Positions 13,309 to 25,576 of a stretch of 64,000 nt of DNA are shown in pieces; the first letter of the stretch is position 1; every line of letters begins with the position of its first letter. Below the pieces are notes generated by a model. It saw nothing but the letters and a program-made list of their open reading frames with translations, had not been told where the DNA came from and did no database searches. This DNA is from Tetrahymena thermophila SB210 (Eukaryota; Ciliophora; Oligohymenophorea; Hymenostomatida; Tetrahymenidae). The position numbers and the translations under genes were made by a program. Location: contig NW_002476370.1 of NCBI RefSeq assembly GCF_000189635.1, forward strand, positions 620,001 through 684,000. The letters run 5' to 3'.

Positions 13309-14413
13309 TTTATTTATAGAATATTATTTTATGTTTCGTACCTTAATTATTAAAGTAGTTAATCAAATTTACAATTTTCAATCTATACATATATATTACA
13401 ATTTCTTGTTTTTATCCATAATTAATTTATAATTTATTTGGAAGACATTATAAAAATTTATTTTAATTTAATATTGTTTTTGTTTGTGAATTTATTCAAT
13501 AGTATACCATAAAATTTGAATTTATTAACAATCATATTAATATATTCTTATGTTATTTATTTACTACCAAAAACATCTATTTAATTTTTAATTCCTAATA
13601 GTTGATTAGTTTAATTTATCAAATATTTTAGAAAGAGTCAAATATTCTTCTTTAAAACATATTTTTTTAAAAATAACAAACTCTAATAAATTTAAGATAA
13701 TAATAATACATAATTTTTGTCACTAAAATAAATGAAAACAGCTATTGTCTATTCTATTTTAAATATAAATATCTTTAGATTAATTATTATTTTGTTTATT
13801 TTATGTAAAACTAAATATATAATCAAGAAAGATGCTCTTGTTGAAAATAATATATTCTATATTTGTGCAAATACTTAAATATTAATTTATGTATTTATCT
13901 TTTAAATATAGTTAATTATTTTTTACAAATTTTAAATCTGAATTTTAGGATTATTTATGAATAGGATAAAATATTTTAGATTAATATTGTCTTAAATTTA
14001 ATTATTAAAAGGACAGAATTAAATAGATGTAAGTTTTATTCAAAATTCTAGCTGATTAATGAACCATAAAAAGTTTATAATCAACCTACAAATATTTTTG
14101 TGAAGATTTGTTATTGCTAATTCATGTTTGCTTCATATTAAAAACGAATAGAAAACATATACGTTTTAATTTTGTAAAGTCAATCAATTACAAATGTATT
14201 TGTTTTTTTGTATTTAATTTACTAATTAAAAGGATATTAAAAGAAATATAAAATTGAAAACTAAAACCAAACAAAAGTTATTAGCAATACTTCTGTAAAA
14301 ATAATTTCTGCAATAGCATAAAATATTTTTAGAAAACTATCTCTCATCACTTAACTAATAAACAAATTTACTAAAAAAATAAAATAAATTTTAAAAAACT
14401 TTAAATTTTAAAA
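13309..14413. other. Intergenic, no gene seen
   Basis: AT-rich spacer. One 69-codon ciliate-code frame (13732-13941) was judged to be chance. Confidence 0.6.
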
Positions 14414-17400
14414 ATGAAATTACTATCATATTTCTGCGGGTTAGTGATTATGTTTGAACTAAGTTTCATTTTGGCTATAAAAAAAGAATATTAAGATAAC
14501 ATGATGGAGGATTAGGACGGTATTAAAATTATTATGGAAAGTTCTCATTCTAAGAAAAATAAATTGCATGATACTCTATCAATAGATAATGATAAATCAT
14601 CAAAAAAAGAATATTTTGATTAAAAATAAGTATTTGATTATTTTTCATTAGTTAAAAATAAAAAAACAGCTGATTAAGATGAAGATAACTCTGATAGTGA
14701 AGAAGAAGAAGATGTTTCAAGCATAGAAAATGATGAAATAAATTCATAAAAGGAATAAAGTGAAGAAACAACAAGTGATCAAACTAAAGAAGATAAACAA
14801 AAAACTTAAACAAATTCCAACAATGAAAATAAAGAATAATCTTAAGACTAAGACTAATAATAACCAAAATAACTTGTATTATAACTTAAAGGCTCAGATA
14901 GCTAAATTATATAAAAGGAAGATGGGGAAATATATTTTCTTCGATATGACCCAGTTAGTTAAACAACATAAATGATGAACATGAATAAAATCAAAGAAGT
15001 TGACTTTAAAAATAGTAAAATGGTTGTAGATACATCTACTTCAGATAAGCAAAAATTATAAAAGTATACTATTCCTACATACGATCCTTTTGAGTGGTTT
15101 TAAGTTTTATCTGAAGGTGAAATTCCACAAAGAAGAGGTGGTCACACTTTAATTGCTGTTGGTTAAACAATAATCCTTTTCGGTGGATGCCTTTAAGACA
15201 TCTAGTGTTTTAATGATTTATACTTCTATGATATCATGTAATTTATTTACCTAACTAAATATATTTATCCAAGTTTTTATAATCTTTTCATTTTTAATTT
15301 TAGGGAGCTCACTTGGTCTACTTCTAAGATATTTGGTGAACCTCCAAGCCCTAGAAGTGGTCACTCAGCTACTTTAGTTGGATCTTATCTTTATATTTTC
15401 GGTGGATCTAACCAACATGGTATATTAAGCGACCTGCATAGACTTAATTTGGCTAGTGTAATTTTCTAACAAGAAATTTAAAGAATATTTATATAAATAT
15501 TATTATTTAATAAAGAGAGTATGGGAATAATTTGAATTTGAAGGACCCAAGCCACCTGGAAGAACAAACCATAAAGCTATATTAGATAATCAGGGAAGAA
15601 TTGTTTTCTTTGGAGGTTTTACAGTATAGTTTATTTTGATAAATATTTATTTAGTAAATTTTGAATAAAAAATAAGGTACAAGGATATTCTAGCGATGTC
15701 TATTTTCTTGATTTAGTCAATCTTAGATGGGTTAAGCCACTCGTAAATGGAGAACCACCTCGCCCAAGAGAGAATTTTTCCATGAATCTCGTACGTGATT
15801 CTTATATTTGGATATTTGGAGGCTACTGTCTTGGAGGAGAAACGAATGATTTATGGCAACTAGATGTAGAAAATATGAGATGGACTAAGATTTTAGAAAG
15901 TTATGGCACTAAACCAATTGAGAGACAGGGGCATTAAATGGTTCTTCATGGAAAACTACTTTATACATTAGGTGGCTGCAATTACAAGGAATAAAGATGC
16001 TTCAACGATGTTTATTAATTAAATATTGATGATTTGACATGGACTAAATTAGATTTTGTACTTGAGTAAATAAATAAATAACTTAATCATCATAATTTGA
16101 TATTAATTTTTAACATTTTAAAAAGGAACACTCTTAAAGAAAGAGATAACTATGGTCTAACATTAATGGGGTCTAATCTTTATCTTTTTGGGGGTTGTTA
16201 AATGATGGAAAAGTGCTACAACGATTTCTTAGTAATGAATATAACTGATATTTGTCCTAAAAACTGCACTGGAAGAGGTATTTGTAGAAACAATAGATGC
16301 TAATGCTAGGAGGGGTTTTTTGGTATTATTTTTTTTTATCTAAAAATTGGAAATTTTATTCCTAATTATTCTTAAAAAAGGTGAATAATGCGAAATTGAA
16401 ATGCATTGTGAGTATAATTGCTCAAACAGAGGTATTTGTGGAACTGATGGCAATTGCAAGTGCTACAGCGGATTTGCAGGTAAAGTATGCGAATTGTATA
16501 TTCCTTGTCCATCGAACTGTACCAGCATAGATAATGGCTTGTGTTAATCAAATGGACTTTGCTAGTGTAATCAAGGATATAAAGGATTAGCTTGTGAAAT
16601 TGGATAAAAAGGATTACTTGATATAGAAGTTAAATGCCCTAAAAATTGCAGCAATCGAGGAAAATGCAATGAAATAACAGGAATATGCATATGTGAAGTA
16701 TCATTTAAAATTAATACTGTTTTAAGCGATATTAATTAATTTATTTATTTATTTAGGATGGCTATGGTGATCTAGATTGCTCACTCACAATCGAAGCATG
16801 GGAGTAGAAATAAAAAGAGAAAGAATAAAAGAAAATAGAAGAGGAATTAAAGAAAAAATAAGAAGAATTAAAGAAAAATGAAGGAAACAAAGACAAATAA
16901 GAAGATGAAGCCAACAAAGAAAGTTAATAGGAATCTTAAAATCCAAAAGAGTAAGTGAATGAAGGAGATAAAATAAATGTATCAAATGTAGATGCAGGAT
17001 AAGAAGCATAATAATCATCACCTGATTAGAATACATAATAAAATTAAGATACATCATCTGAGGAGGAGTCTAAGTTGTAAGCTGATTAACAGTAATCTTA
17101 AAAAACAAATGATTTGGATGAAGAAAATGATAAAACATCTGATGGTGATGAAAACTAGGAATAAAAAGGAGATAGCTAAATTGATGAGTTATAAAATGTA
17201 TCAGAATCAAAAAATGAAGAATCAGATTTAAGCTAACAAGATTTATCTAAAAGTGAAGAAATTGCTAAGCTTATTCACATGGCCTTAAAAGCAAATCAGA
17301 AATAAGAATAAGTATCAAATCTCTCTGACTGTGAAAATAGCTGTTCATTTAATGGAGTGTGCTATAAATAAGAGTGTTATTGTAAACCTGGCTTCACTGG

Positions 17401-18008
17401 AGAAGATTGTTCTGCATATAAAATATCTTAACTTCATAAAGGAATCAAAGCAATTAAGCTGGTATTTTATATTCCTATCTTCTTAATAATCGGAATTATT
17501 ATAGGTAAATCATTTTTTTTATTAATTTATTCACAACACATTAACAATAAAAAAATTAGGGTACTACTACATTAAATAAGCTTAGTCAGAGTAAGAAGAG
17601 TAAGAGTTTGGTGAAATCGAAGACTATAAAGAGGAATAAAAGAGATAAAGTATCTTGGCTCTAAACATGAACTAAAATTCTGACAATAAAAAACTTATTT
17701 ATATTGAGGACAATAACGACGAAGAAGATTCTGTATCATTTATAAAAGAGAGAGTTTCTAATAGCGAAGTCTCAGATATATCAGAACATACACACAAAGA
17801 ATAAGAAGTAAAAAGCTTATAACAGATTTAGAAATAAAATTCATAGGAGTCCCCAGAAATAAATCAAAAAAATTCTAATTAATAATCAGTCATTTTAGGA
17901 TAGAAAGAATCTTCCATCTAACCTTCATAATAAAACGAAAAACAATCTAATATATTTATTAGAAATCCTAACAAACAAAGTGTAGAAGACCCCTTCTCAA
18001 ATAATTGA
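14414..18008 (+). CDS. Kelch-EGF repeat type I membrane protein, 1061 aa
   Basis: Eight exons: 14414-15237, 15304-15457, 15516-15623, 15677-16065, 16126-16322, 16381-16697, 16757-17504, 17560-18008. All phases agree and the stop is TGA. Order: signal peptide (residues 1-21, MKLLSYFCGLVIMFELSFILA), an acidic linker, then kelch repeats forming a propeller (about 245-600; GGHTL...ILFGGC, SGHSATLVG...YIFGG, IVFFGGF, IWIFGGY, LYTLGGC, LYLFGGC). Cys-rich EGF/tenascin-type repeats follow (C-P-x-N-C-x-x-[RN]-G-x-C), interrupted by a long Glu/Lys/Gln-rich stretch, then one more EGF repeat, a TM helix (LVFYIPIFLIIGIIIGYYYI) and an acidic cytosolic tail. The layout recalls attractin/MEGF8-type surface proteins. 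A cell-surface or adhesion role is inferred. The junctions of exons 4-5 and 2-3 are the least certain. Confidence 0.9.
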
Positions 18009-18371
18009 TTGCAAACCTAAAAAAAGCCTATTTTAAAAATAATATTTTAAAAACTAAAAGAAATTTTAAATAAATTAAATTAAAAAATAAATTATTATTT
18101 ATTTATTTACTTACTGTAAATTCATACAAAAATTTATTTAAATTTGTCATTAGATTTATTAAGAAATACATAGTTTTTGTGCTTTATTACTATTAGATTT
18201 TTGGTTAGTTCTATTTTAAATAAAATAGCAAATTTTAGAATTTAAAAAATATAAAAAACAGTCAGCTTATTATGCTTTTTTATTTTTGGTTGAGGTGAAT
18301 ATTAATTGAAAGTTTAAAATGCATAAATTTTTATCTCGCATAAATTGTTATTTAAATAAAATTATTAACAA
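18009..18371. other. Short intergenic spacer
   Basis: 363 bases of AT-rich sequence between two plus-strand genes. It must hold the promoter of the phosphatase gene, but no box is recognisable. Confidence 0.5.
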
Positions 18372-19211
18372 ATGTAGAAGTAGAATAATTAAGTCATATT
18401 AATAAGGCATGGCCAATCTAAATTTAACTAAATGCACGAATTACTTTTGAAGCTCAAAAAGCAAAACAATTCTAAAGAAAGTGTTAATATAAGCGAGTAA
18501 TTAAGATTTAATTCAGATTATATAGACTCTCCTCTCACAGATGAAGGTATATCTTAGGTAATAGTCTTCATTTTATTTACAATTTAAAAAATTTTAAATT
18601 ATAAAAAGAGCGAATAATTGTACGAAAATCACATCAAATCTCTTTAAAATATTAAAATTGTCCTTGTTTCACCTCTTTTGAGAGCATTACAAACAGCTTA
18701 TCATATTTTTAAGAATTATAAACCTATGCCTTGGATTGTAGTTATACCAGAGCTATCTGAATTTATGAATACAGCTAATGATATTGGAAATAATACTTTA
18801 GATTATAAAAAACTTATAGAATTTAAAAATTTTGACTTTTAAGCTATTGAAGAAATGGTTAAGGATAACTAACTTTGGAATATTTCAAATTTGGTTTCAA
18901 GTGAAAAAAAATATACAATTTAAAATATTTTAGAAATGAGATGTCCTTTAAAAAAATAAATTTAAAATTAAGGTCCATATATTTTAGTAGATTACTTAAA
19001 AAATAACTATCTTGAAACTCCATCAGATTTATCAAAGAGATCTATTAAAGTAAGAGATATTATAAACGAATATTCAACCAATTATCTCTAAAAGGAAGAA
19101 GAAAAAATAGCAGTTGTATCTCATGCAAAGCTGCTTTAACAATTTATCCCTGAAAAATTATAAAATGCTTAAATGGAATATTGGAACTGTTGCTAAAGCA
19201 CTCATTCTTGA
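18372..19211 (+). CDS. Histidine phosphatase (phosphoglycerate-mutase-like), 262 aa
   Basis: Exons 18372-18557 and 18609-19211 flank a 51-base intron, phase 0. The start is set by the short N-terminal beta strand VILI leading into RHGQSKFN, the family's catalytic R-H-G box, whose His becomes phosphorylated. DSPLTDEGISQ then SEQLYENHI across the splice site, LVSPLLRALQTAY (S-P-x-x-R-A-x-x-T, which contributes a catalytic Arg), an acidic PELSEF segment and AVVSHAKLL (the second catalytic His, usually V-x-H-G-G) follow in the expected order. Members dephosphorylate sugars, nucleotides or proteins. The substrate cannot be told from sequence. The glycine after the second His is Ala here. Confidence 0.88.
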
Positions 19212-20100
19212 ATCCTAGTTAATATATTTCTAAGTTTATTTACTATCTTTTATTTATTTTTTTAAATGCTGAATTAAGTTTCATATTCAAAATAGAAATA
19301 GTGAGTAATTAATTAATATTTTAGAGTGATTTTTGATGAGAAAATAAATGCTGAATTACCTTTACCTTTCATATTCAAAATAGATAGCAAGTAATTAATA
19401 TTTTAGAATGATTTTTGATGAGAAAATAAATGCTGAACTAACTTTCATATTTAAATTGCTAATTTAATTGAAACAACAAACCAATATTAATAGTTTTAAT
19501 TCAACAACACTATCAGTAAATCTTATTAAAATATATACTAATAAAATATTCTAAGTATATATTTCTAGTATTACATTTTTTATTCATTTTACTGATTGAA
19601 ATAACAATTAAATTATTTTAAATAAATTAATTAATTAACTTTATAATTTTTCCTTTTTTAAAATCTATCGATAAATGAATAAAATTTTAAATATTATTTA
19701 ATATACTCATTTAATAATTGATAAATTTATTTGATATTTAAAATTTACTTAATAGCACTTAAATTAATATTAGTTTCTAAATATTTTTTCTATCTATCAA
19801 TTTTTAAATTTCTTAAAATTACAATTTTTTATTAATAGAAAATTGTTTAATAAAAATTATCTTAAAAATCAACAAATAATCTAAAAAGTATTTGGATCTA
19901 CATAACTTTTTTATATTAGACATAGAAATATTTTATTTATTTTTTTATGAAGTTGATTTTATTTTATTTGAAAAAAATTTTATGTGTGTATTTATTTGAA
20001 AGTTTGAGTTAAAATAAATCTTTTATTTACAATTAAGTTCATAAATATCTATTTAAACAAATTTACTAATTATTTAGTTAATTAATTTTCTCTTTTAGAA
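19212..20100. other. Intergenic between convergent genes
   Basis: It contains the 82-base tandem repeat listed separately; the rest is AT-rich with no gene. It must include both 3' UTRs. Confidence 0.6.
19264..19456. repeat. Tandem repeat, 82-base period, about 2.3 copies
   Basis: The block starting AAATGCTGAA recurs at 19264, 19346 and 19428, exactly 82 bases apart. Each copy contains TTTCATATTCAAAATAGA and TTTTTGATGAGAAAATAAAT. The copies differ by a few substitutions and small indels. The repeat lies 50 bases past the stop of the histidine phosphatase gene, so at least part may be in its 3' UTR. It is too short and too AT-rich to be a CRISPR array. Confidence 0.85.
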
Positions 20101-21647
20101 TCAAAACTATTTGAATTATACACTAAACCCTCCATGGCCTCCAGCAGAACCTCTTTTAGAGCTCATAAATGTACTTCTTAAAGTTTCATTTTTTATTGAT
20201 TACTCAGTTGCTTTTCTATTTATATAAATTTATATTAAATCTCATTCTTAAAATCGAATAAATAAATAAATAAATAAATACATTGTTGATTCTATTTTTT
20301 CTTAAACTTAAGATTCAATAGTACTTTAAAAGGTTCTCAATTCATGCTCAAAGATATCATTCTTGCACTTTAGTTCATAAATCTGTTTTTAACGATAAGT
20401 TTTATTTTATTATTGCTTAATTAAATAAATAAATTACAGTTCTTTAATCACTATTTTTTCTAGCTTCGCTTTCACTTATTAATCTATTGTGTTTTATAAT
20501 GAGGTCTTGGTAATCCTACTTGCAATCTTCATAATTCATCTTTTTATAAAATATAAATCACTATTTCAAGCTAATTACTAATTTATGAGAGGTCTTTTGT
20601 AAATTTACTCATCCAAAACCCAAAAAATAATAATACAAAACTAAGAACATGTTAATTTAAAACAAATAAATAGTAAAATGCATACTTCTATATCTCCATA
20701 TTTTAGATCAAAGTTTCTTAGTTTCTCAACATTCAAACAATTTTCATACTAAAGTTGTCTGTTTTCTGCTTCCAGCTCTTAAATTCTATCATCTTTTAAT
20801 TAAAGAGATTAATCAGATAAAAAAGTTCTTGGATTTAAATATTTTTATTAAAATCAAAATCTAATTTTGTGAATATTATTATACCGTTATACTTTAACCT
20901 ATAGACAAGATTGTCTATTGAAAATTCACCAGTTTTCTTTAAGCCTTACAAAATGTAATCTGCATCTATTATTTTCTTTTTATAAACTTCAATATCAGCT
21001 TCCATAATTCTACAGTGCTTAATGAAGGATTTTAACTGTGCTTCTACTTTTTCTAAATTTTATTCTAACTTTTAAATCACCTTTTTGGTGTCTGATTTAA
21101 AAGTAGGGCCTTCAAAGAGAGCTTTATCAATGACAATATGTTCCATGCTTTCTACTTTTTTGTGAATTACATCCTAATTTTATTTAATTATGATTGAATA
21201 AAGCTTTTCTTTCAAAAATACTTATTAAGCTCATTTAATTAAGTTATTTATTTTTTATATATTTACATTAATTGATTTGACATATTCTGTGTTTAATGTG
21301 CGTAAATGATCATTATCTGCTTTCAATTAATTTATTTAGTTTTCTTTATCTTTGAGTTAATCTTTTAACATTTTAGTTTACTTCTTATAATAAGAAATAG
21401 GATCTTAGCTGCTTTCATTGTTATTGTTTTTTAAGTTTTATTTACTCCCTGATTATTAATGGAATCCTGTGCTTGATAAATTATTTCTTTTTGAAGGAGT
21501 TGAAGATCTTGAGGATACTTTTTAATTTTAGTTTGATATGGGACTACTCTTCAACATATCTTTTAATTTAGATTCTCTTTAATTTTTCTTGACTATATCA
21601 TTATATGCTGGCTACTATTGAATGTTTGAATATAATATATTCTTCAT
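20101..21647 (-). CDS. Coiled-coil protein, 368 aa
   Basis: Six exons in transcription order: 21647-21267, 21203-20899, 20827-20686, 20539-20438, 20382-20282, 20176-20101. All phases close and the protein ends in TGA. Residues 1-95 are Ser/Asn/Gln/Lys-rich. The middle is heptad-rich (KKQTKMLKDQLKDKENQINQ, then VIQKLEQNLEKVEAQLKSF and RIQELEAENRQLQYENC), which predicts a long coiled coil. The last 20 residues are Gly/Ser/Phe-rich (SSKRGSAGGHGGFSVQ). Such proteins are typically cytoskeletal, basal-body or ciliary in ciliates, but there is no diagnostic domain. The frame is open upstream of the chosen ATG without another ATG, so an upstream coding exon is possible. The 146-base third intron might hide a small exon. 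Confidence 0.8.
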
Positions 21648-22294
21648 TTAAACTGTTATTTCCTAATACCCTTAGTTATTTTGAAAAAATATAGTTGTTG
21701 CTAATAAATATTTTTATTGTAAATCCTTAAATATATCTTTAATTAATATTAATCAATCAATAATAAAATAATAATTTAATTTCGAATTTTCAGATAATAT
21801 ATCACACAATTAATTGAAAAACTGTGATATCTGAAAAAGCAAAAAGTAAGATTTTAAATTTATAATTTGTATTAATAAATTATAAATATTAAACTATTAT
21901 TAAATTTAGTAAAAAAAAACTAAAAGAAATATTTAAAGAGTAGAATTTACTTTAATATTTTTAAATTTTATTTAAAAGAAATATAACTAAGCAAATGAAA
22001 TATAAAATATAATAATTGGATAAATTGAAAAAATATTTAATATATTTTTTGCCAATTAAAATAAAAAATTTTTACAATCTTTTTAATTAAAACTATTTTT
22101 TTCTATTTAACTTATTTTGATTAATTGATTTTTAAAATAAATATTTTATATCTTATATATAATATAAACATGAAATATTTAAAGAGTAATTTTATTAATT
22201 GAATAGTAAATTTATTTAAGATTTTTTCAAAGAATAATGAGTTGCTTGTTAATTGTAAATTTATTGTCATATGATCTAATAAGCATTTGGCAAG
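21648..22294. other. Intergenic, no gene seen
   Basis: AT-rich spacer between two minus-strand genes. No feature recognised. Confidence 0.6.
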
Positions 22295-23365
22295 TCATCT
22301 ATTAAAAAGGATTAAATAAAGAAAAATTAATTTTTTTGAATAAAACTTCTTTAATTTTTTACATTCATTTTGATTAGCTGATATTTTTTCAGACATGATG
22401 GTAAAAAAATCTAAATACCTGTTAAAATAAAATAAAATAAAAAATTAAAATGTATTTTAAGCTGAGTTTTTTGTTAAATTACTCTTATTTTTTTGTAGTA
22501 GGAGTCCATATGTCCACAAGTTCAAACAGAGATTAGAATAAATCATCTCTATTCATTTTATCTTTACCTTTGCTGTCATGTTTCCAGTCCTGCTCAAGAA
22601 TATACTTTAATTCTCCTTATTTATACTCTGAATTGAGGTCTTATCTTAGCAATGAAGCTAATTATAAATGCACAGTAAAATATTCATTTTTTGAAAGTTA
22701 GCCATTCTCATCAAACCTGTAATGCTTCATGAACTAATTTAAACAGATATAATAAATAAATATTCTATTTTTTTCTTCAAATTATTGCTACATTGAACAC
22801 TTGTTATTTTACTTCTACATCATTTTTTAGTTGCTCTCTTTCTTTTACTGCCTCTGCAGTATACCTTTTATAAATAAATTTATTGATCTTTAATTAGCTA
22901 TTTAGCAAGTTATTTTAATTTGATTTAAATATTTTTTTCATACATAGAAGGATCTCCATCAGAGAAGTAAGGCTTTGTAGGATAAGCATCAGAACCTCCT
23001 TCAAATATAAATTGTAGATCAGAAACTATTTATTTTTCAATTGACTTTGAAGAGTTTACTTTTATTAGAAAATTGATAAAGACTTTGGTTGAGTATTTAG
23101 TACTTATTTTTACATTTGGAAATATTTTTAGTTGATCCCTGTTTTTCATTATCTTTTTAAATGATTGAAGATCTCTTTGAATTACTTTCATTAGAACTAT
23201 TGTCTTTTTTTAAGGTTTTCTTCTTCTGCAAAGTACCTTTCTAATGGCTGATTAATTAGTTATTAAATCAAAATATTAATAACATAAAAATGTCTATCAT
23301 ATATACTTTGGAAGAGTTTTTGGTCCTAAGCGTGGAGCAGGGTTAGAATTAATGTTTGATTTCAT
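22295..23365 (-). CDS. EF-hand-type protein, 251 aa
   Basis: Six exons: 23365-23307, 23247-23114, 23058-22944, 22864-22792, 22733-22483, 22418-22295, with introns of 55-79 bases. All phases agree. N-terminal half: short basic Ser/Asn-rich leader, then DLQFIFEGGSDAYPTKPYFSD and a charged helix (TAEAVKEREQLKND). C-terminal half: HYRFDENGQLSKNEYF (about residues 130-145) looks like an EF-hand loop (D-x-N-G-x-L-x-x-x-E/Y-F). A second helix-loop-helix around LEQDWKHDSKGKDKMNRDDL follows, then SLFELVDIWTP and EYLDFF. It probably binds calcium. The L-F-E-L-x-D-x-W-T pattern reminds me of axonemal proteins, but I cannot name the family. The last exon's tail (FYSKKLIFLYLILF) is unusually hydrophobic and may indicate a misplaced 3' end. 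Confidence 0.78.
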
Positions 23366-23966
23366 CTCTATTCTCAAATAAATATATTTATATAATTTTT
23401 TTAATTTCTACTAACTACTTTATTTTTGTTTGTATACTATATAATCAATAAGTTAATTCAGTTGAATAGTAATTACTTTTTTTTTGATGTTTATAATAAA
23501 AATAATTATAAATTTACTCTATTTCAATCAACTATAATAGCCATCAGTATAATCACTTTATAAAATATAAAAAATTTAAATAAACAAAACTACTTCAATT
23601 AATTAATGTAAATTATATCTTTTTAGTATTAAATATTCTTTCTATTTCATAAATGATCTAAAGTTCAACAATTTCTTTTAATTTTTTAATTTTTTCTTCT
23701 CATCATCTTGAAAATAAATAATACTCAAAAACAAACTTCATATAAGGTAAAATATTTAATAATTATTATTAAATTTTAATTATATTTACCGTATACCCCT
23801 TCATATGGGTACAAATTATCAAGGTGAATTTCTAAATAAGGTGATTTACTTATAAAATTTATTTATTTAATTTCAATAAAGTTGATATTATTTAGATTAT
23901 AAAGATTTACAATTAATTAAAAAATATTTCTGATATTAATAATATTTTAAACATTATATTTTATTT
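23366..23966. other. Intergenic, no gene seen
   Basis: AT-rich; a small potential hairpin (TACCC...GGGTA) lies near 23800. No gene on either strand. Confidence 0.55.
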
Positions 23967-25576
23967 TCAGATTATATTTGGAAGTCCTCCCATTCCTGAT
24001 AATCTTCCAGTTCCTCCTTGATTACTAGTTTAGTTAGTTTATTTTAAATTAGAACGTACTGTATTTTTAGTATAAGGATTTACTCTTTAAGGATCTATAC
24101 TACCACCAATTGGCTGAGGAGCGCTACCTTAATATGTAGATGTTTAATTATTTGGTTTAATTCTGGTTTGATTTGTATTATCAGTGTATTTTTAATCTTA
24201 TTTGTAGTTAGTATTGTCTTAGTATTAGATTTCATTTTAGCTGTCGGGCTAATAACTTTATGAAGTTTCAAACAATTCTTCGTATTCTTATTAAAGCTAT
24301 TTTTTAGTCAGCTTTACAGGAGAAGTGTTATCAAAATAAGACATAAATTCTTTAGAAATAGCTTTCATCTCTTTATCCTTTTCTGCTCTGATGGAATCTA
24401 TTCTTGCCTCAGGAAATTTTTCCATAAGTCTGAGTGGATCTTATGAAGCATCGTTTTAAGCACCTTTATTCTCAGGGAAAGTTTCTTGTATAACCTTCTT
24501 AAATGCCTCTAAGTAGGTCATGTTTCCTGATATTTAAGGAAGTCCCATTTTAGCAAGTTCATCTTTTGATAAACTAATTTCAATAGGTCTTAAATGCTCA
24601 GATTGATAGTATTAAGCTAAAGTTTTTCCAAACAATGCATTATTCATAATAGATCTCACATTCTAAAATAAATCATTGTTTCTTTTATTATGTTAATTAA
24701 ATAAAACATGAATTTATGTGCTTCGTAAAATATTTTTTTTGCTAAAGAAATTATTCTATTTAGTTTTATTAAATAAAGGTAATTAATTCTGAAGTAGATT
24801 TAAGAAAATATTGTTTAAAAGATAAATATATCATTTTAAAATTAGGCTTAAATGACAAATCCTTACTTACTAGAAGCAAAATAAAGAGAAGCCCCATTTA
24901 CATGGGCTAAATATCTAAGAGTACGAGTGAGCCATTTACGATTTTCTGAATCAGTTTTCTCAAACAAATCATATTTCATTCCTATTACTATGGTCTGAAT
25001 TGGGAGAATTTTTACTCTATTTTTATCAGGGTGTGATTCAAATCTTGCTTATTGGGCAAATTCAAAATTAGATCTTTAATCATTTTCTTCAGGTGTAGTG
25101 AATGCTGTCAAATTAAACTAATCAATTTATCTGCGTATTTCTTCGAACCAAAAAGTAGCTGATTCAATAATTTAATGAGGCTTTGACAAATCAAGAACCA
25201 ATATATAAAATGCATCTCTAAAATTTTATTTTGAAATTGGAATAGTGATCATTTTACTCTATTCTTTACCACCTCCTAATTCATAGCTATGAATTAATTC
25301 TTTACGATTTGCATTTGTCCTTCTAACATACTAATAATCTAAACCTACAGTGGGAATGTACCTATCATCTACTTACTGCATATTTTTCAAAATATTAACA
25401 AATGTAGTTTTGCCACTTCCTTTATCACCAATTACGACTAAAGTTTTCTCTAAATTTTTAGCAAATCCTTGTTTCAACTCCGATTCTTCAGCATGAGACC
25501 AGAGGTCAATATTACTCCTATCCCCCTTATTAACTTCATTATTTTCTTATTCATTATCTTCCTAATTTCTGTTCAT
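23967..25576 (-). CDS. D2LIC: Dynein-2 light intermediate chain (DYNC2LI1/D2LIC-like), 465 aa
   Basis: Two exons, 25576-24867 and 24654-23967. The family signs are a DLWSHAEE start, P-loop VVIGDKGSGKTTF (about residues 46-58), PTVGLDYQYVRR, SYELGGGKEQ, FRDAFYILVLDLSKP and IVIGMKYDLFEK. The ELGGG box and PTxxLxYxxxRR favour the retrograde intraflagellar-transport dynein-2 chain over the dynein-1 LIC (which has an LDG box). It stabilises the dynein-2 heavy chain and is needed for cilium assembly. The last ~110 residues are a Gln/Asn-rich tail ending Gly-rich (GGTGRLSGMGGLP), making the protein over 100 residues longer than vertebrate DYNC2LI1. The 3' intron boundary is the least sure. I chose donor GTAAG and an acceptor giving SSK-SIMNNALFG, which keeps the frame. 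Confidence 0.9.

Noticed and set aside
13732..13941. 69-codon ciliate-code frame with a hydrophobic start
   Set aside because: Its composition equals the surrounding AT-rich spacer, it has a high share of Ile/Leu/Phe/Asn/Lys from A/T codons, and no motif or splice partner. Most likely chance.
16785..17057. Leu/His/Phe-rich minus-strand frame
   Set aside because: Antisense of the Glu/Lys/Gln-rich insert of the kelch-EGF gene.
18372..18420. Alternative start at the later in-frame ATG (18433) for the histidine phosphatase
   Set aside because: It would remove the RHG catalytic box; the upstream ATG at 18372 restores a complete family N-terminus.
19264..19456. Possible CRISPR array
   Set aside because: The units are directly adjacent with no unique spacers, only about 2.3 copies, and the genome is a ciliate's.
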